Program-made: the position numbers and the translations under genes | In this document: in pieces, positions 15,152 through 24,300 of the stretch | Position numbering within the stretch: position 1 is the first letter of the stretch | Layout: the number at the start of each line of letters is the position of its first letter | The notes under the pieces: generated by a model | Databases searched by the model: none | Seen by the model: only the letters and a program-made list of their open reading frames with translations | Told to the model about the DNA's origin: nothing | From: Marivita sp. | GTDB lineage: Bacteria > Pseudomonadota > Alphaproteobacteria > Rhodobacterales > Rhodobacteraceae | DNA: 56,956 nt | Assembly: GCF_017643905.1 (NCBI RefSeq) | Contig: NZ_JAEPMO010000005.1 | Coordinates: 1 to 56,956 of the forward strand | Direction: 5' to 3'

Positions 15152-18111
15152 CCTTCAACGAGTCCAACACCGTCGAAGCCCATCTGCGCGACCTTCTCGC
15201 GGGCGCGGCCTCGGCCCGCCCGGCGCAGCCCGCCATCGGCCTCGCGCGGATTGGTGGCAGGATCGCGGGCCTCGGTTGGCATTACGTCGCCCCCGCCGAC
15301 CTTCCCCGCCAGCCGCAAGAGGTGCTGGTCGAACCGCACCTGCGCGACGCCCTTATCCGCCTGAACCCCGATATCGCCACCAACACCGGCCGGGCCGATG
15401 ACGTGCTCTACCGCCTGCGCGCCATCGTCATGGGCGCGCGGTCCGACGGGCTGGTGAAGGCGAACGAGGAATTTTCCGCCTGGGCACTGGGCGAACGGTC
15501 GATGCCCTTTGGCGCGAATGGCGAACACGTCACCATCCGCCTGATCGATTTCGATGAAATCGAGAATAACAGCTTCGTCATCACCCAGCAGTTCACCATC
15601 CGGGCGGGCAAGACCGAAAAGCGCGCCGATCTGGTGCTGCTGGTCAACGGCATTCCGCTGGTCCTGATCGAGGCCAAGACGCCGGTGCGGTCCAGCCAAA
15701 GCTGGCTCGACGCCGCCATCCAGGTCCATGACGACTATGAGAAAAACGTGCCGGAGCTGTTCGTGCCCAACGTCTTCTCAGTCGCGACCGAGGGCAAGGA
15801 GTTCCGCTATGGCTCGGTCCGGATGCCGGTCGACATGTGGGGCCCCTGGCGCGACGGTGACGGCAAGCAATCGCTGGGCGAGGTGGAAAAGGCCGCCACC
15901 TCGATGCTGCGCCCGGCGATGGTGCTCGACATGCTCGACAGCTTCACCGCATTCGCGACGCAGAAGGGCAAGCACCGCATCAAGATCATCGCCCGCTATC
16001 AGCAGGTGGACGGCGTCAACAAGATCGTCGCGCGCGTCGTGGCAGGCCAGCCGCGCAAGGGGCTGATCTGGCATTTCCAGGGATCGGGTAAGTCGCTGCT
16101 GATGCTGTTCGCCGCGCGCAAGCTGAGGCTGCACCCGGCGCTGAAGAACCCCACGGTGCTGATCGTGGTGGACCGCATCGACCTGAACAGCCAGATCGCG
16201 GGCACGTTTTATGCTGCCGATATGGCAAATCTGGTGCGGCCAGAAAAGCGAAAGGATCTTCAATACCTGCTTGAAAGCGACGCGCGGAAGGTTGCGATTA
16301 CCAACATCCACTTGTTTGGAGAGGCCGAGGGCGTTCTGAACGCCCGCGACAACATCATCGTGCTGGTGGACGAGGCGCACCGCACGCAGGAAGGCGATCT
16401 GGGCCGCAAGATGCGCGACGCCCTGCCCAACGCCTTCCTGTTCGGCCTGACCGGCACGCCCATCAACCGCGCCGACAAGAACACCTTCTACGCCTTCGGT
16501 GCCGATACCGACGAAGGCGGCTACATGAGCCGCTACGGCCTGAACGACTCCATCCGCGACGGGGCGACGAAGGAGCTGCATTTCGAGCCGCGCCTGGTGG
16601 ACCTGCACATCGATCAGAAGGCCATCGAGGAGGCCTATGCCGAGCTGACGCAGGGCCTGACGGACGAAGACCGGGATCGGCTGGGCAAGGCGGCGGCCAA
16701 GATGTCGATCCTGGTCAAGGCGCCCGAACGCATTCGCGCGATTTGCGGCGACATCGCCAAGCACTTCCAGGAGAAGGTCGCCCCGAACGGCTTTGGCGCG
16801 CAGGTGGTGACCTTCGACCGTGAGAGTTGTCTGCTCTACAAGCAGGAACTCGACCGCCACCTGCCGCCCGAGGTTTCCGACGTGGTGATCTCGGTTAACA
16901 GCGGCGAGCCCGAATATGCGGCCTTCAAGCGCGACCGCGATGCCGAGGAGAAGCTGCTCGACCGGTTCCGCGACCCGAAGGACCCGCTGAAGATCATCAT
17001 CGTGACGTCAAAGCTGCTGACCGGCTTCGATGCGCCGATCCTGCAGACCATGTATCTGGACAAGCCGCTGCGCGACCACACGCTCTTGCAGGCGATCTGC
17101 CGGACGAACCGTCCCTATGGCGAGCAGAAGACGCATGGCCTGATCGTCGACTACCTCGGCATCTTCGACGACGTGGCGCAGGCGCTGAAATTCGACGAGG
17201 AGGGCGTGCAAAAGGCGGTGTCGAACATCGCCGAGCTGATCAACGCCCTGCCGACCGCGCTGCAGAAGTGCCTCGCCTATTTCGCGGGCGTAGACCGGAG
17301 CCTGACTGGCTACGAGGGCCTGATCGCCGCGCAGGAATGTATCCCGAACAACGACTGGCGCGACGCCTTTGCGGCCGATTTCAGCGTTCTGGCGCGCATA
17401 TGGGAGGCGCTGTCGCCTGATCCGGTGCTGACGCAGTACGAGACCGACTATCGCTGGCTGGCGCAGGTCTACGAGTCGCTGAAACCCTCCAGCGGCACAG
17501 GGCGGCTGCTTTGGCATCGGCTGGGCGCCAAGACCATCGAGCTGATTCACGAAAACCTCCACGTCGATGCGGTGCGGGATGATCTCGACACGCTGGTTCT
17601 GGATGCCGAGCTGCTGGAGGCCGTCCTCGGCAATCCGGACCCCGAAAAGAAGGCCAAGGAAATCTCGGTCAAGCTGGCGGGCCGCCTACGGAAGCATGCG
17701 GGCAATCCCAAGTTTAAGGCGCTAGGCGAGCGCCTGGAGGACCTGAAGAACCGGCATCAGCAGGGTCTTCTGCTGTCGATCGACTTCCTGAAGGAGCTTC
17801 TGGCGCTGGCAAAAGACGTGGTGAAGACCGAGCGCGAGACGCCAGAGGAAGAGGACATCGACCGGGGCAAGGCGGCGTTGACCGAGCTGTTCGAGGACGC
17901 ACGGAACGGCGACACGCCCGTGATGGTCAAGCGGGTCGTGGACGATATCGACGAGATCGTGTGCGCGGTCAGGTTCGACGGCTGGCAAGCCACGCACGCG
18001 GGTGAACGCGAGGTCAAGAAAGCGCTTCGCCAGACCCTCTTCCGCTTCAAGCTGCATCAGGACGCCGAGCTGTTCGAGAAGGCATACGGCTACATTCGCG
18101 AGTATTACTGA
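15148..18111 (+). CDS. hsdR: type I restriction endonuclease subunit HsdR
   Basis: A 987-residue motor and nuclease subunit. The PD-(D/E)XK nuclease lies at the N-terminus with Asp161 and the EAK motif (Glu175, Lys177). The SF2 translocase follows: Walker A FQGSGKS near residue 312, DEAH at 408-411, then LLTGFDAP and the motif VI segment QAICRTNR. The C-terminal region that binds the methylase core is present. Its ATG overlaps the hsdS stop. All key residues seem intact, so the enzyme should translocate and cut unmodified DNA. Confidence 0.95.
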   Translation: MTFNESNTVEAHLRDLLAGAASARPAQPAIGLARIGGRIAGLGWHYVAPADLPRQPQEVLVEPHLRDALIRLNPDIATNTGRADDVLYRLRAIVMGARSDGLVKANEEFSAWALGERSMPFGANGEHVTIRLIDFDEIENNSFVITQQFTIRAGKTEKRADLVLLVNGIPLVLIEAKTPVRSSQSWLDAAIQVHDDYEKNVPELFVPNVFSVATEGKEFRYGSVRMPVDMWGPWRDGDGKQSLGEVEKAATSMLRPAMVLDMLDSFTAFATQKGKHRIKIIARYQQVDGVNKIVARVVAGQPRKGLIWHFQGSGKSLLMLFAARKLRLHPALKNPTVLIVVDRIDLNSQIAGTFYAADMANLVRPEKRKDLQYLLESDARKVAITNIHLFGEAEGVLNARDNIIVLVDEAHRTQEGDLGRKMRDALPNAFLFGLTGTPINRADKNTFYAFGADTDEGGYMSRYGLNDSIRDGATKELHFEPRLVDLHIDQKAIEEAYAELTQGLTDEDRDRLGKAAAKMSILVKAPERIRAICGDIAKHFQEKVAPNGFGAQVVTFDRESCLLYKQELDRHLPPEVSDVVISVNSGEPEYAAFKRDRDAEEKLLDRFRDPKDPLKIIIVTSKLLTGFDAPILQTMYLDKPLRDHTLLQAICRTNRPYGEQKTHGLIVDYLGIFDDVAQALKFDEEGVQKAVSNIAELINALPTALQKCLAYFAGVDRSLTGYEGLIAAQECIPNNDWRDAFAADFSVLARIWEALSPDPVLTQYETDYRWLAQVYESLKPSSGTGRLLWHRLGAKTIELIHENLHVDAVRDDLDTLVLDAELLEAVLGNPDPEKKAKEISVKLAGRLRKHAGNPKFKALGERLEDLKNRHQQGLLLSIDFLKELLALAKDVVKTERETPEEEDIDRGKAALTELFEDARNGDTPVMVKRVVDDIDEIVCAVRFDGWQATHAGEREVKKALRQTLFRFKLHQDAELFEKAYGYIREYY

Positions 18112-18113
18112 AC

Positions 18114-19076
18114 ATGAAGGAGTTGCTCGACAACGCGGTGCTTTCGATCGAGCTCGGAGTTGAGGACTACCAGACAGGCGACGAGCGTCGTGTGCTGTCC
18201 GCCATCCGGAACCTTTACGCCGGCGTCCTGCTGCTATGCAAACAGGTGCTTTGGAACGAGTCGCCGCCAGGAACAGACGGCTCACTGATCTACAAGGATC
18301 TCGTTCCGCGAAAGATAGATGGCCGCGTTCTCATGGTGCCTAAGAAGCCACACCGGAACACGGTTGACCGACAACAGATCGAGGAGCGTTTCAAGGAGCT
18401 GGGGCTCAATCTCGACTGGTCAAAGCTCCAGGAGCTTGCTCGGATCAGAAATGATGTCGAGCATCTGTTCATGACGGTGAAACCTGCGATTGCGAAAGAA
18501 GCTCTTGCTTCGGCCATGCCAGTCATCGAGCAGCTGTTGGTGGGGCACCTTCAGGAAGAGCCCGCACACCTCTTCAGAGATGGTGTCTGGAAGTCACTTC
18601 TTGAGAATAAAGATGTTTTTGATCAGCAGCAGGTGAGATGCACTGAATCGTTCCGGAACATGAACTGGGAGTTTGAGACCCTCGTTGAAGCGGTCACAGA
18701 ACTCAGGTGCTCGAATTGTGGATCCTCTCTGGTTCGGCAGATTGATCCCGACAACCAGAGCTTCAAGGCAATGGAGATCGATTGCGCGGAGTGCGGCGAG
18801 GCATTGGATCGTGAGGATGTTTTCGAGGCTGCAATCGGCGAGTCTGTGGCAAGCGACGCATACATCGCCATGACGGACGGCGGAGAACCGCCAGTCACAA
18901 CCTGTCCCGAATGCCATCGTGAAAGCTGGGTGAACGGAGAAGGTTGCGTCCTCTGCCCGGGCGCTGATCTGACATGTTCAATGTGCGGAGAGGAGTTCAA
19001 TCCAGACGAATTCAACTATGACGCGGGCATGTGTTCATACTGCGCATGGCGAATGGACAAGGTCATGCGCGAGTAG
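18114..19076 (+). CDS. restriction-operon accessory protein, HEPN-like motif plus zinc ribbons
   Basis: A 320-residue protein two bases after hsdR, hence probably in the same operon. The N-terminal 170 residues are helical and contain ARIRNDVEHLF, with Arg112-Asn113 and His117: an R-N-x3-H arrangement like the catalytic motif of HEPN ribonucleases. The C-terminal 125 residues hold six CxxC pairs (199/202, 224/227, 264/267, 278/281, 288/291, 307/310), enough for three zinc ribbons. GC content is low for the region (25 of 60 bases from 18601). HEPN anticodon nucleases such as PrrC are known partners of type I systems; here the role is inferred. A DUF4145-type or plain zinc-binding protein is the alternative. 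Confidence 0.6.
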   Translation: MKELLDNAVLSIELGVEDYQTGDERRVLSAIRNLYAGVLLLCKQVLWNESPPGTDGSLIYKDLVPRKIDGRVLMVPKKPHRNTVDRQQIEERFKELGLNLDWSKLQELARIRNDVEHLFMTVKPAIAKEALASAMPVIEQLLVGHLQEEPAHLFRDGVWKSLLENKDVFDQQQVRCTESFRNMNWEFETLVEAVTELRCSNCGSSLVRQIDPDNQSFKAMEIDCAECGEALDREDVFEAAIGESVASDAYIAMTDGGEPPVTTCPECHRESWVNGEGCVLCPGADLTCSMCGEEFNPDEFNYDAGMCSYCAWRMDKVMRE

Positions 19077-19325
19077 CTCATCCGGGTTCTTCACTGTCGC
19101 CACCCGGCAAAGTTCGATTTCTGTTCCACGCGGCAAATGCCCCTGAAATCGAAGTGTTTAGCGGGACACCTCATAAAGCCTTGTTTTATCAGGTGCTTGT
19201 AAAAACTTCACCGAAATGACGAAGGCAACAGGTCCAGAGAATATCGGCCCTGAGAGACCGCTTCCGAGCCCCTTGGCGCAGCGGCCAGGGCTCAGCTCCA
19301 CCCGCATAACCCTCGAAAACAACGG
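19077..19325. other. non-coding stretch between restriction operon and tRNA-Ser
   Basis: No gene is supported here. The base composition moves back toward the chromosomal average. No integrase remnant or obvious direct repeat of the tRNA is seen. If the island ends at the tRNA, its junction should lie in this stretch or in the tRNA 3' end. Confidence 0.4.
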
Positions 19326-19347
19326 AAAAATCCGGCCGCGGCCGGAT
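19326..19347 (-). terminator. rho-independent terminator of tRNA-Ser
   Basis: On the minus strand, an 18-base perfect GC palindrome (19330-19347, core CCGGCCGCGGCCGG) is followed by TTTTT (19330-19326). It lies about 27 bases past the tRNA CCA end, as expected for a tRNA transcription terminator. Confidence 0.85.
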
Positions 19348-19373
19348 CGGGAGAACGCTTTCGCAAGGGCAAG

Positions 19374-19463
19374 TGGCGGAGACGAAGGGATTCGAACCCT
19401 CGAGACGGTTTCCCGCCTACTCCCTTAGCAGGGGAGCGCCTTCGACCACTCGGCCACGTCTCC
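19374..19463 (-). tRNA. tRNA-Ser (anticodon GCU)
   Basis: The minus strand reads as a 90-base class II tRNA. The acceptor stem is GGAGACG (19463-19457) with CGTCTCC (19384-19378), followed by discriminator G and an encoded CCA (19376-19374). The anticodon stem CTCCC/GGGAG carries the loop CTGCTAA, giving anticodon GCU for AGC/AGU codons. A long variable arm and the TTCGAATC T-loop are present. Ser tRNA genes are common integration sites, and this one lies next to the accessory region. Confidence 0.95.
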
Positions 19464-19652
19464 GCCGACCCGTTTAAGGAAGCGTGCAGGCGGGGACAAG
19501 GCCAAATCACACGTGGGGCATGACAAATTCTGCGCAAAATGCAGGCCTGCCCTGACACATTCGACATGTGAGGCGCGTCTTTTCTTTGCATGGCACCAGA
19601 ACCGGGTTACGTTCGGGTCAAGTCTAATCCTGCCATTGCTGGAGAGCTCGGT

Positions 19653-20135
19653 GTGACACCCCTCACCCAGGCCGCCGCCATTGCCTGCATTACGCTCGGT
19701 ACCGGGGCCGCAGCGGTGTCCGTCATGAACGAAGATATCCCGGACATGACCGTGCCGGAGCTGGCTTGGACACCGGGCAATGAACTGGATGGCGCGTCCT
19801 TTTATATTCAGGCGGTGCTCGACAACGGCACCGAGGGAGAGACCGATACGCTCGTCTTCAAGGACGGTGCGTTCATGTCGATGGATTGCGAAACATACTG
19901 CAACTTCGGCTTTTCCGATTACCAGACATGGGTCGACGGAGATGTGATCCATTTCACCACCGTTGCCACCTGCCCAACAGCACCGCACCGGGTGGTGTGG
20001 CATGGGCAGATCACGGATGGTGAGATCACAGTCGAGATGAGCTGGACGACCCGCCGCTGGTACTGGACGCATCAGATCACCGGCACGGCTCAAGGATCGC
20101 GCTTGCCAGCCACCGAAGGCTCTGTCTCCGGGTGA
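19653..20135 (+). CDS. hypothetical membrane-anchored or exported protein
   Basis: A protein of about 160 residues with no family recognised. The GTG at 19653 is preferred because GGAG lies upstream and it puts a hydrophobic segment (AAAIACITLGTGAAAVSV) at the very N-terminus; an ATG at 19590 without a ribosome site would add 21 residues. The rest is polar with aromatic strands (WYWTHQITGTA) and three or four cysteines that could form disulfides (CETYCNFGF, TCPTAP), suiting a periplasmic location. Its TGA overlaps the GTG of the next gene, so the two are co-translated. Confidence 0.6.
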   Translation: MTPLTQAAAIACITLGTGAAAVSVMNEDIPDMTVPELAWTPGNELDGASFYIQAVLDNGTEGETDTLVFKDGAFMSMDCETYCNFGFSDYQTWVDGDVIHFTTVATCPTAPHRVVWHGQITDGEITVEMSWTTRRWYWTHQITGTAQGSRLPATEGSVSG

Positions 20136-20785
20136 CGCCTCCTGAACCGACGCCGGTTGGGCTGACCACCAGGGGGATTATCCTGCGTTTGGCAGGGCTT
20201 TTGATCATTGTCGTTCTGGCCACATGGGGCTCGCATCTTCTGAAGGATGCGCTGAACCTCACCATCATGCCCAATAATGAAGAGCAGATGCACCGTCTGC
20301 TGATGCTGGGCTCTCTTGCCTATATCGGCCTGCTCGCGATGCCCTTTGTGCCGGGGGCCGAAATCGGACTCGCGATGCTGACCATCTTCGGCGCGGCGAT
20401 TGCGCCGCTGGTCTATGCGGCGACGGTGCTGGCCTACCTTCTGGGGCGCGTTTTGCCGGGCACGACACTGGTGTGGATTCTGTCACTATTTCGAATGCGC
20501 AAGGCGGCTGACCTGATCGGGCGCGCCGCCGCCCTGCCCCCGACAGACCGCTTGACCCTCTTGCTGGACGGATCACCGCCGATGACCGTCAGCCTTGCCG
20601 TGCGGCATCGCTATATCGCGCTCGCCTTGCTGGTGAACACCCCCGGCAATGCCGTGATCGGGGGTGGCGGCGGCATCATGATGATGGCCGGGATGAGCGG
20701 CATCTTCGCGCCGGTTCAGACCTTCATCGCCATCGCCATCGCGGTCTCCCCGGTGCCGATTGCCATTATGGTGTTGGGGTTCTAG
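20132..20785 (+). CDS. hypothetical integral membrane protein
   Basis: A 217-residue membrane protein with about five hydrophobic segments (LAGLLIIVVLATWGSHLL, LMLGSLAYIGLLAMPFV, IGLAMLTIFGAAIAPLVYAATVLAYLLG, YIALALLVNTPGNAVIGGG and the C-terminal AIAIAVSPVPIAIMVLGF). The glycine-rich NTPGNAVIGGGGGIMMMAG stretch resembles the re-entrant loop of small DedA/SNARE-associated-like or transport proteins, but the family is not certain. The GTG start overlaps the upstream stop. It runs toward the convergent ychF gene 17 bases away. Confidence 0.65.
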   Translation: MTPPEPTPVGLTTRGIILRLAGLLIIVVLATWGSHLLKDALNLTIMPNNEEQMHRLLMLGSLAYIGLLAMPFVPGAEIGLAMLTIFGAAIAPLVYAATVLAYLLGRVLPGTTLVWILSLFRMRKAADLIGRAAALPPTDRLTLLLDGSPPMTVSLAVRHRYIALALLVNTPGNAVIGGGGGIMMMAGMSGIFAPVQTFIAIAIAVSPVPIAIMVLGF

Positions 20786-20802
20786 CGCAGCGCGGGTTTG
20801 GC

Positions 20803-21900
20803 TTACGTGTTGAAGAGGAAGTGCAGAACGTCGCCATCCTTGACGATGTAGCTCTTGCCTTCTGCCCGCATCTTGCCCGCTTCTTTGGCGGGGTTTTCAC
20901 CACCCAGCGTGACGTAATCGTCATAGGCAATGGTTTCGGCGCGGATGAAGCCCTTCTCGAAGTCCCCGTGGATCACACCTGCCGCCTGAGGCGCGAGCGT
21001 GCCTTTGGAGATGGTCCAGGCGCGGGCTTCTTTCGGGCCGACGGTGAAATAGGTCTCAAGCTGCAAAAGCTGGTAGCCTGCACGGATCACGCGGTCGAGG
21101 CCGGCTTCTTCAAGGCCCATTTCGGACAGGAATTCCTGCGCCTCGTCGGCGTCCAACTGGCTGATCTCTTCCTCGATCTGGGCAGAAATCACCACATGGC
21201 TGTTGCCTTGAGCGGCGGCCATTTCGCCCACAGCATTGGACATCGCGTTGCCGTCGGCTGCGTCCGCCTCGGACACGTTGCAGACGTAAAGCACGGGCTT
21301 CGTGGTCAGCAGTTGCAGCATGTCCCACGCCTTGCGGTCCTCATCGTCAACCGACACGGTGCGGGCAGGTTTGCCCTCTTCCAGCGCGGCCAAGGCAGCG
21401 CGCATCAGGCGTTCCTGCTGAACGGCGTCCTTGTCACCGCCGCGCACCTTGCGGACGATGTTCTGTAGCCGTTTCTCAAGGCTTTCGATGTCCGCAAGCA
21501 TCAGCTCGGTCTCAATTGTCTCGGCATCAGCCACGGGATCGACCCGGCCATCCACATGCACCACATCGCCGTCTTCGAAACAGCGCAGCACATGGGCGAT
21601 GGCGTCCACCTCGCGGATGTTGGCAAGGAACTGGTTGCCCAGACCTTCGCCCTTGGAGGCCCCCTTCACGAGGCCCGCGATGTCCACAAAGGTGATCCGC
21701 GTCGGGATGATCTGCTTGGACTTGGCAATCCCGGCCAGCGTATCCAGCCGCGCGTCAGGCACCGCCACATCGCCAACATTCGGCTCGATCGTGCAGAACG
21801 GAAAGTTCGCCGCCTGCGCCGCTGCGGTCTTGGTGAGCGCGTTGAAAAGGGTCGATTTGCCCACGTTCGGCAAACCCACGATTCCCACCTTGAAGCCCAT
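20803..21900 (-). CDS. ychF: redox-regulated ATPase YchF
   Basis: A 365-residue Obg-family P-loop protein. Walker A is GLPNVGKS near residue 9, the switch region is DIAGLVKGASKGEGLGNQFL, and the base-specificity motif is CNVSEAD rather than NKxD, which in YchF shifts preference to ATP. The C-terminal TGS domain ends TEVLHFLFN-like (KDGDVLHFLFNT). YchF binds the 50S ribosome and responds to oxidative stress. Length and motifs match the family. Confidence 0.96.
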   Translation of the reverse strand: MGFKVGIVGLPNVGKSTLFNALTKTAAAQAANFPFCTIEPNVGDVAVPDARLDTLAGIAKSKQIIPTRITFVDIAGLVKGASKGEGLGNQFLANIREVDAIAHVLRCFEDGDVVHVDGRVDPVADAETIETELMLADIESLEKRLQNIVRKVRGGDKDAVQQERLMRAALAALEEGKPARTVSVDDEDRKAWDMLQLLTTKPVLYVCNVSEADAADGNAMSNAVGEMAAAQGNSHVVISAQIEEEISQLDADEAQEFLSEMGLEEAGLDRVIRAGYQLLQLETYFTVGPKEARAWTISKGTLAPQAAGVIHGDFEKGFIRAETIAYDDYVTLGGENPAKEAGKMRAEGKSYIVKDGDVLHFLFNT

Positions 21901-21936
21901 GTCGATCTCTCCTGATCTTGCAGATTTGCGCCGCTT

Positions 21937-23319
21937 CTAAGCGTTGGCTGCGGGCGCTGCAAGGCGGCTGAGATTGGGGATCATCTGGAACCAGAAGCGG
22001 TTGTTCAAAAGCACCGCTGCCCCCGCCAAACCCAGCACCAGCCCGATCCAGATCCCCGTCGCGCCCCAATCTGCGACAAAGCCCAGCACGTAGGCTGCCG
22101 GCAAACCGATGCCGAAATAGGACACGGCGGCCAAGAGCATCGGCATCCCTGCATCCTGCACGCCCCGCAACAGGCCCAGCGCCACCACTTGTGCGCCGTC
22201 CACCAGTTGGAAGATCGCAGCGAGGATCAACAGGGTGATGCCCATAGTGATGATCTCGTCGCGGGCCGGATCGTCGGGGTCGAGGAAGGCCGCGATCAGC
22301 GGTTCGGGAAGGGCCACAAACAGAACGATGGTCAACGCCGCGATAAAGGCCGACAGCGCAAGGGCAACAATACCGCCCCGCGCCATATGCGGCCAGTCCT
22401 TGCGCCCGAAAGCATTGCCCGCGCGGACGGTGGCGGCATTGGACAGCCCCAGATGCAGCATGAAGGTCATTGATGCCAGTTGCAGCGCGATGCCATGTGC
22501 GGCCAGCGGGATCGTTCCAAGCCAGCCCATCATGATGGCCGATGCTGCGAACAGCCCGGTCTCGGACAACGAAGTAAGGCCGATGGGCACACCCAGCTTG
22601 AACACCTGAACAAACATCTCGTTGTCGGGCTTCCAAATTCTCTGAAACAGGCTGTGTTCCGGCACGAAGACACGGATGTAAACCACGATCACCATCATTG
22701 AGAACACATGCGTACTGAGCGAGGCGATGGCAGCCCCCTCAAGCCCCAGTTCCGGTAAGCCGAAATTGCCGAAGATCAAAGCGTAATTTGCCAGAGCGTT
22801 ATATGGCACGGCCACTGCCGTGACCCAGAACACGACCTTGGTTTTCTCCAGTGCGGCCAGGTAGCTTTTGAGCACCATCGTCACCAGCGCGGGCAGCAGG
22901 CCAAAGGCCAGCACCCGCAGGTAGACCTGCGCTTCGGCAGCGATTGTGGGCAACTGACCTGTCAGTAGGAGCAAGGCCTCGGACCACCAAAGAAGCGGAA
23001 ACATCACTACGCAGAACAGCGCCGACAGCCACAGACCCATGCGGGTGGCGCGGCGGACTTTCTGATCGTCGCCCTCGGCCGCATAGGAGGCGACCATTGG
23101 CATCACTGCCCAGGCAAAGCCGCAGCCGAAAAGGAAGATCGTAAAGAACAGCGTGTTGGCCAGCGTGACCGTGGCCAGCGCCTCAGCGCCGTACCAGCCG
23201 ACCATGATGGTGTCCGTCAGGCCAATGGCCATCTGTGCCATATGCCCGCCAACCAGAGGCAACCCCAATACGAGGATGGCCCTGACATGGGCCGGATATG
23301 ACATCTGTTCTGTGTGCAT
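21937..23319 (-). CDS. MATE family efflux transporter (NorM-like)
   Basis: A 460-residue multidrug and toxin extrusion protein with twelve predicted membrane helices arranged as two related halves. The opening segment LGLPLVGGHMAQMAIGLTDTIMVGWYGAEALA is the typical MATE helix 1-2, and the second half repeats the pattern (KLGVPIGLTSLSETGLFAASAIMMGWLG). It would export cationic drugs or metabolites in exchange for Na+ or H+. The ATG at 23319 gives MHTEQMSYP; a start at the second Met (23304) is equally good. It may be co-transcribed with ychF, 36 bases downstream. Confidence 0.93.
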   Translation of the reverse strand: MHTEQMSYPAHVRAILVLGLPLVGGHMAQMAIGLTDTIMVGWYGAEALATVTLANTLFFTIFLFGCGFAWAVMPMVASYAAEGDDQKVRRATRMGLWLSALFCVVMFPLLWWSEALLLLTGQLPTIAAEAQVYLRVLAFGLLPALVTMVLKSYLAALEKTKVVFWVTAVAVPYNALANYALIFGNFGLPELGLEGAAIASLSTHVFSMMVIVVYIRVFVPEHSLFQRIWKPDNEMFVQVFKLGVPIGLTSLSETGLFAASAIMMGWLGTIPLAAHGIALQLASMTFMLHLGLSNAATVRAGNAFGRKDWPHMARGGIVALALSAFIAALTIVLFVALPEPLIAAFLDPDDPARDEIITMGITLLILAAIFQLVDGAQVVALGLLRGVQDAGMPMLLAAVSYFGIGLPAAYVLGFVADWGATGIWIGLVLGLAGAAVLLNNRFWFQMIPNLSRLAAPAANA

Positions 23320-23367
23320 GCCGGTCGGTTAGACCCGCGCTCAGCACGGGGCAAGAGTTTTGTCAGG

Positions 23368-24300
23368 TCAAAGTGCGCGGATCAGGAATTGTGCGGCCAA
23401 AATGGCAATGATCAGACCGGCCCCGGTTTCGATCATTCCGGCAATCCGCGCGGTGTTCGGACCATTGGCAAACCGCGCTAGCGCGCCTTCGCGTAAGGTC
23501 ACCGCGCCGATGGCAGCGGCAAGTGTCACGCTGGCGGTGCCCAGCCCCATGGCGAAGGTGCCAAGGATGCCCGCAAGTTGGATTCCCATGCTGACCGACA
23601 GGATCAGCAGGAACAGCGCCCCTGTGCAGGGACGGATCGCGATGGCCCCGATCAGCACCAGCGCATCGCTCAGAGAATGGACGTTTTGCACCTGTTCCGG
23701 CGTCGGTGCATGGGCGTGACCGCAGGTGCTGCACACGCCGTCGTCATAGCTGTGATGGTGGTGGTGGTCGTTGTGGTGATGGTGATGGTCCGGCTTTTGA
23801 GCACGCCAGTTGGACCAGAGCCGCGATGCCCCCCGGACCGCCAGGCAAGCTCCGATGCCGCAGATCGCAGCATAGCTGAAGGGGGCGAACCAATCCTCAG
23901 CCGCACCCACCATCTCTTCGCGGCCAAGCCCCAACAGCCAGACCCCGGCGTAAACCACGACAATGGCTGTTCCCGCCTGCGCAAGGCTCGAAAGCACCGC
24001 CAGAACCGACAGCCGCGTCAGCGCAACCCGTTCAGCCACGCCATAGCCTGCAATCAGGATCTTGCCATGGCCGGGGCCGACCGCATGAAAGAACCCGTAT
24101 CCGAAACAGACCGCCATCAATGTCAGGAGTGCGCCCGGTTCGTTCGCCCTTAGCGCCCGAAGCCCCTGCGCCATCCCGCTTTGTGCCGCGCGCTGGCCCT
24201 CGGCGGCCCAGCGTTCCAGCATCTGCGCGCCGTCAAAGCCCCAAAGCCAGACGGCAAGCGTAACGACGGCAACAGCAGCTAGTTGGAGGGCGGTGCGCAT
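23368..24300 (-). CDS. NicO-family nickel/cobalt transporter
   Basis: A 310-residue membrane protein of the NicO (RcnA/high-affinity nickel) family. The first motif FHAVGPGHGKILIAGYG and the second RPCTGALFLLILSVSMG are characteristic metal-path segments. Between them is a cytoplasmic loop with two His clusters (DHHHHHNDHHHHHSYDDG) followed by CSTCGHAH, a likely metal sensor or chelator. Its start overlaps the end of the DUF1007 gene by 22 bases. Direction of transport is uncertain: RcnA exports Ni/Co, while related DUF1007-associated proteins are thought to take metal up. Confidence 0.9.
   Translation of the reverse strand: MRTALQLAAVAVVTLAVWLWGFDGAQMLERWAAEGQRAAQSGMAQGLRALRANEPGALLTLMAVCFGYGFFHAVGPGHGKILIAGYGVAERVALTRLSVLAVLSSLAQAGTAIVVVYAGVWLLGLGREEMVGAAEDWFAPFSYAAICGIGACLAVRGASRLWSNWRAQKPDHHHHHNDHHHHHSYDDGVCSTCGHAHAPTPEQVQNVHSLSDALVLIGAIAIRPCTGALFLLILSVSMGIQLAGILGTFAMGLGTASVTLAAAIGAVTLREGALARFANGPNTARIAGMIETGAGLIIAILAAQFLIRAL

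Noticed and set aside
19216-19428. Plus-strand open frame of 70 residues ending in DEGIRTLE...SRLLP
   Set aside because: It reads the antisense of the tRNA-Ser gene; this phrase is a well-known artefact of translating tRNA genes.
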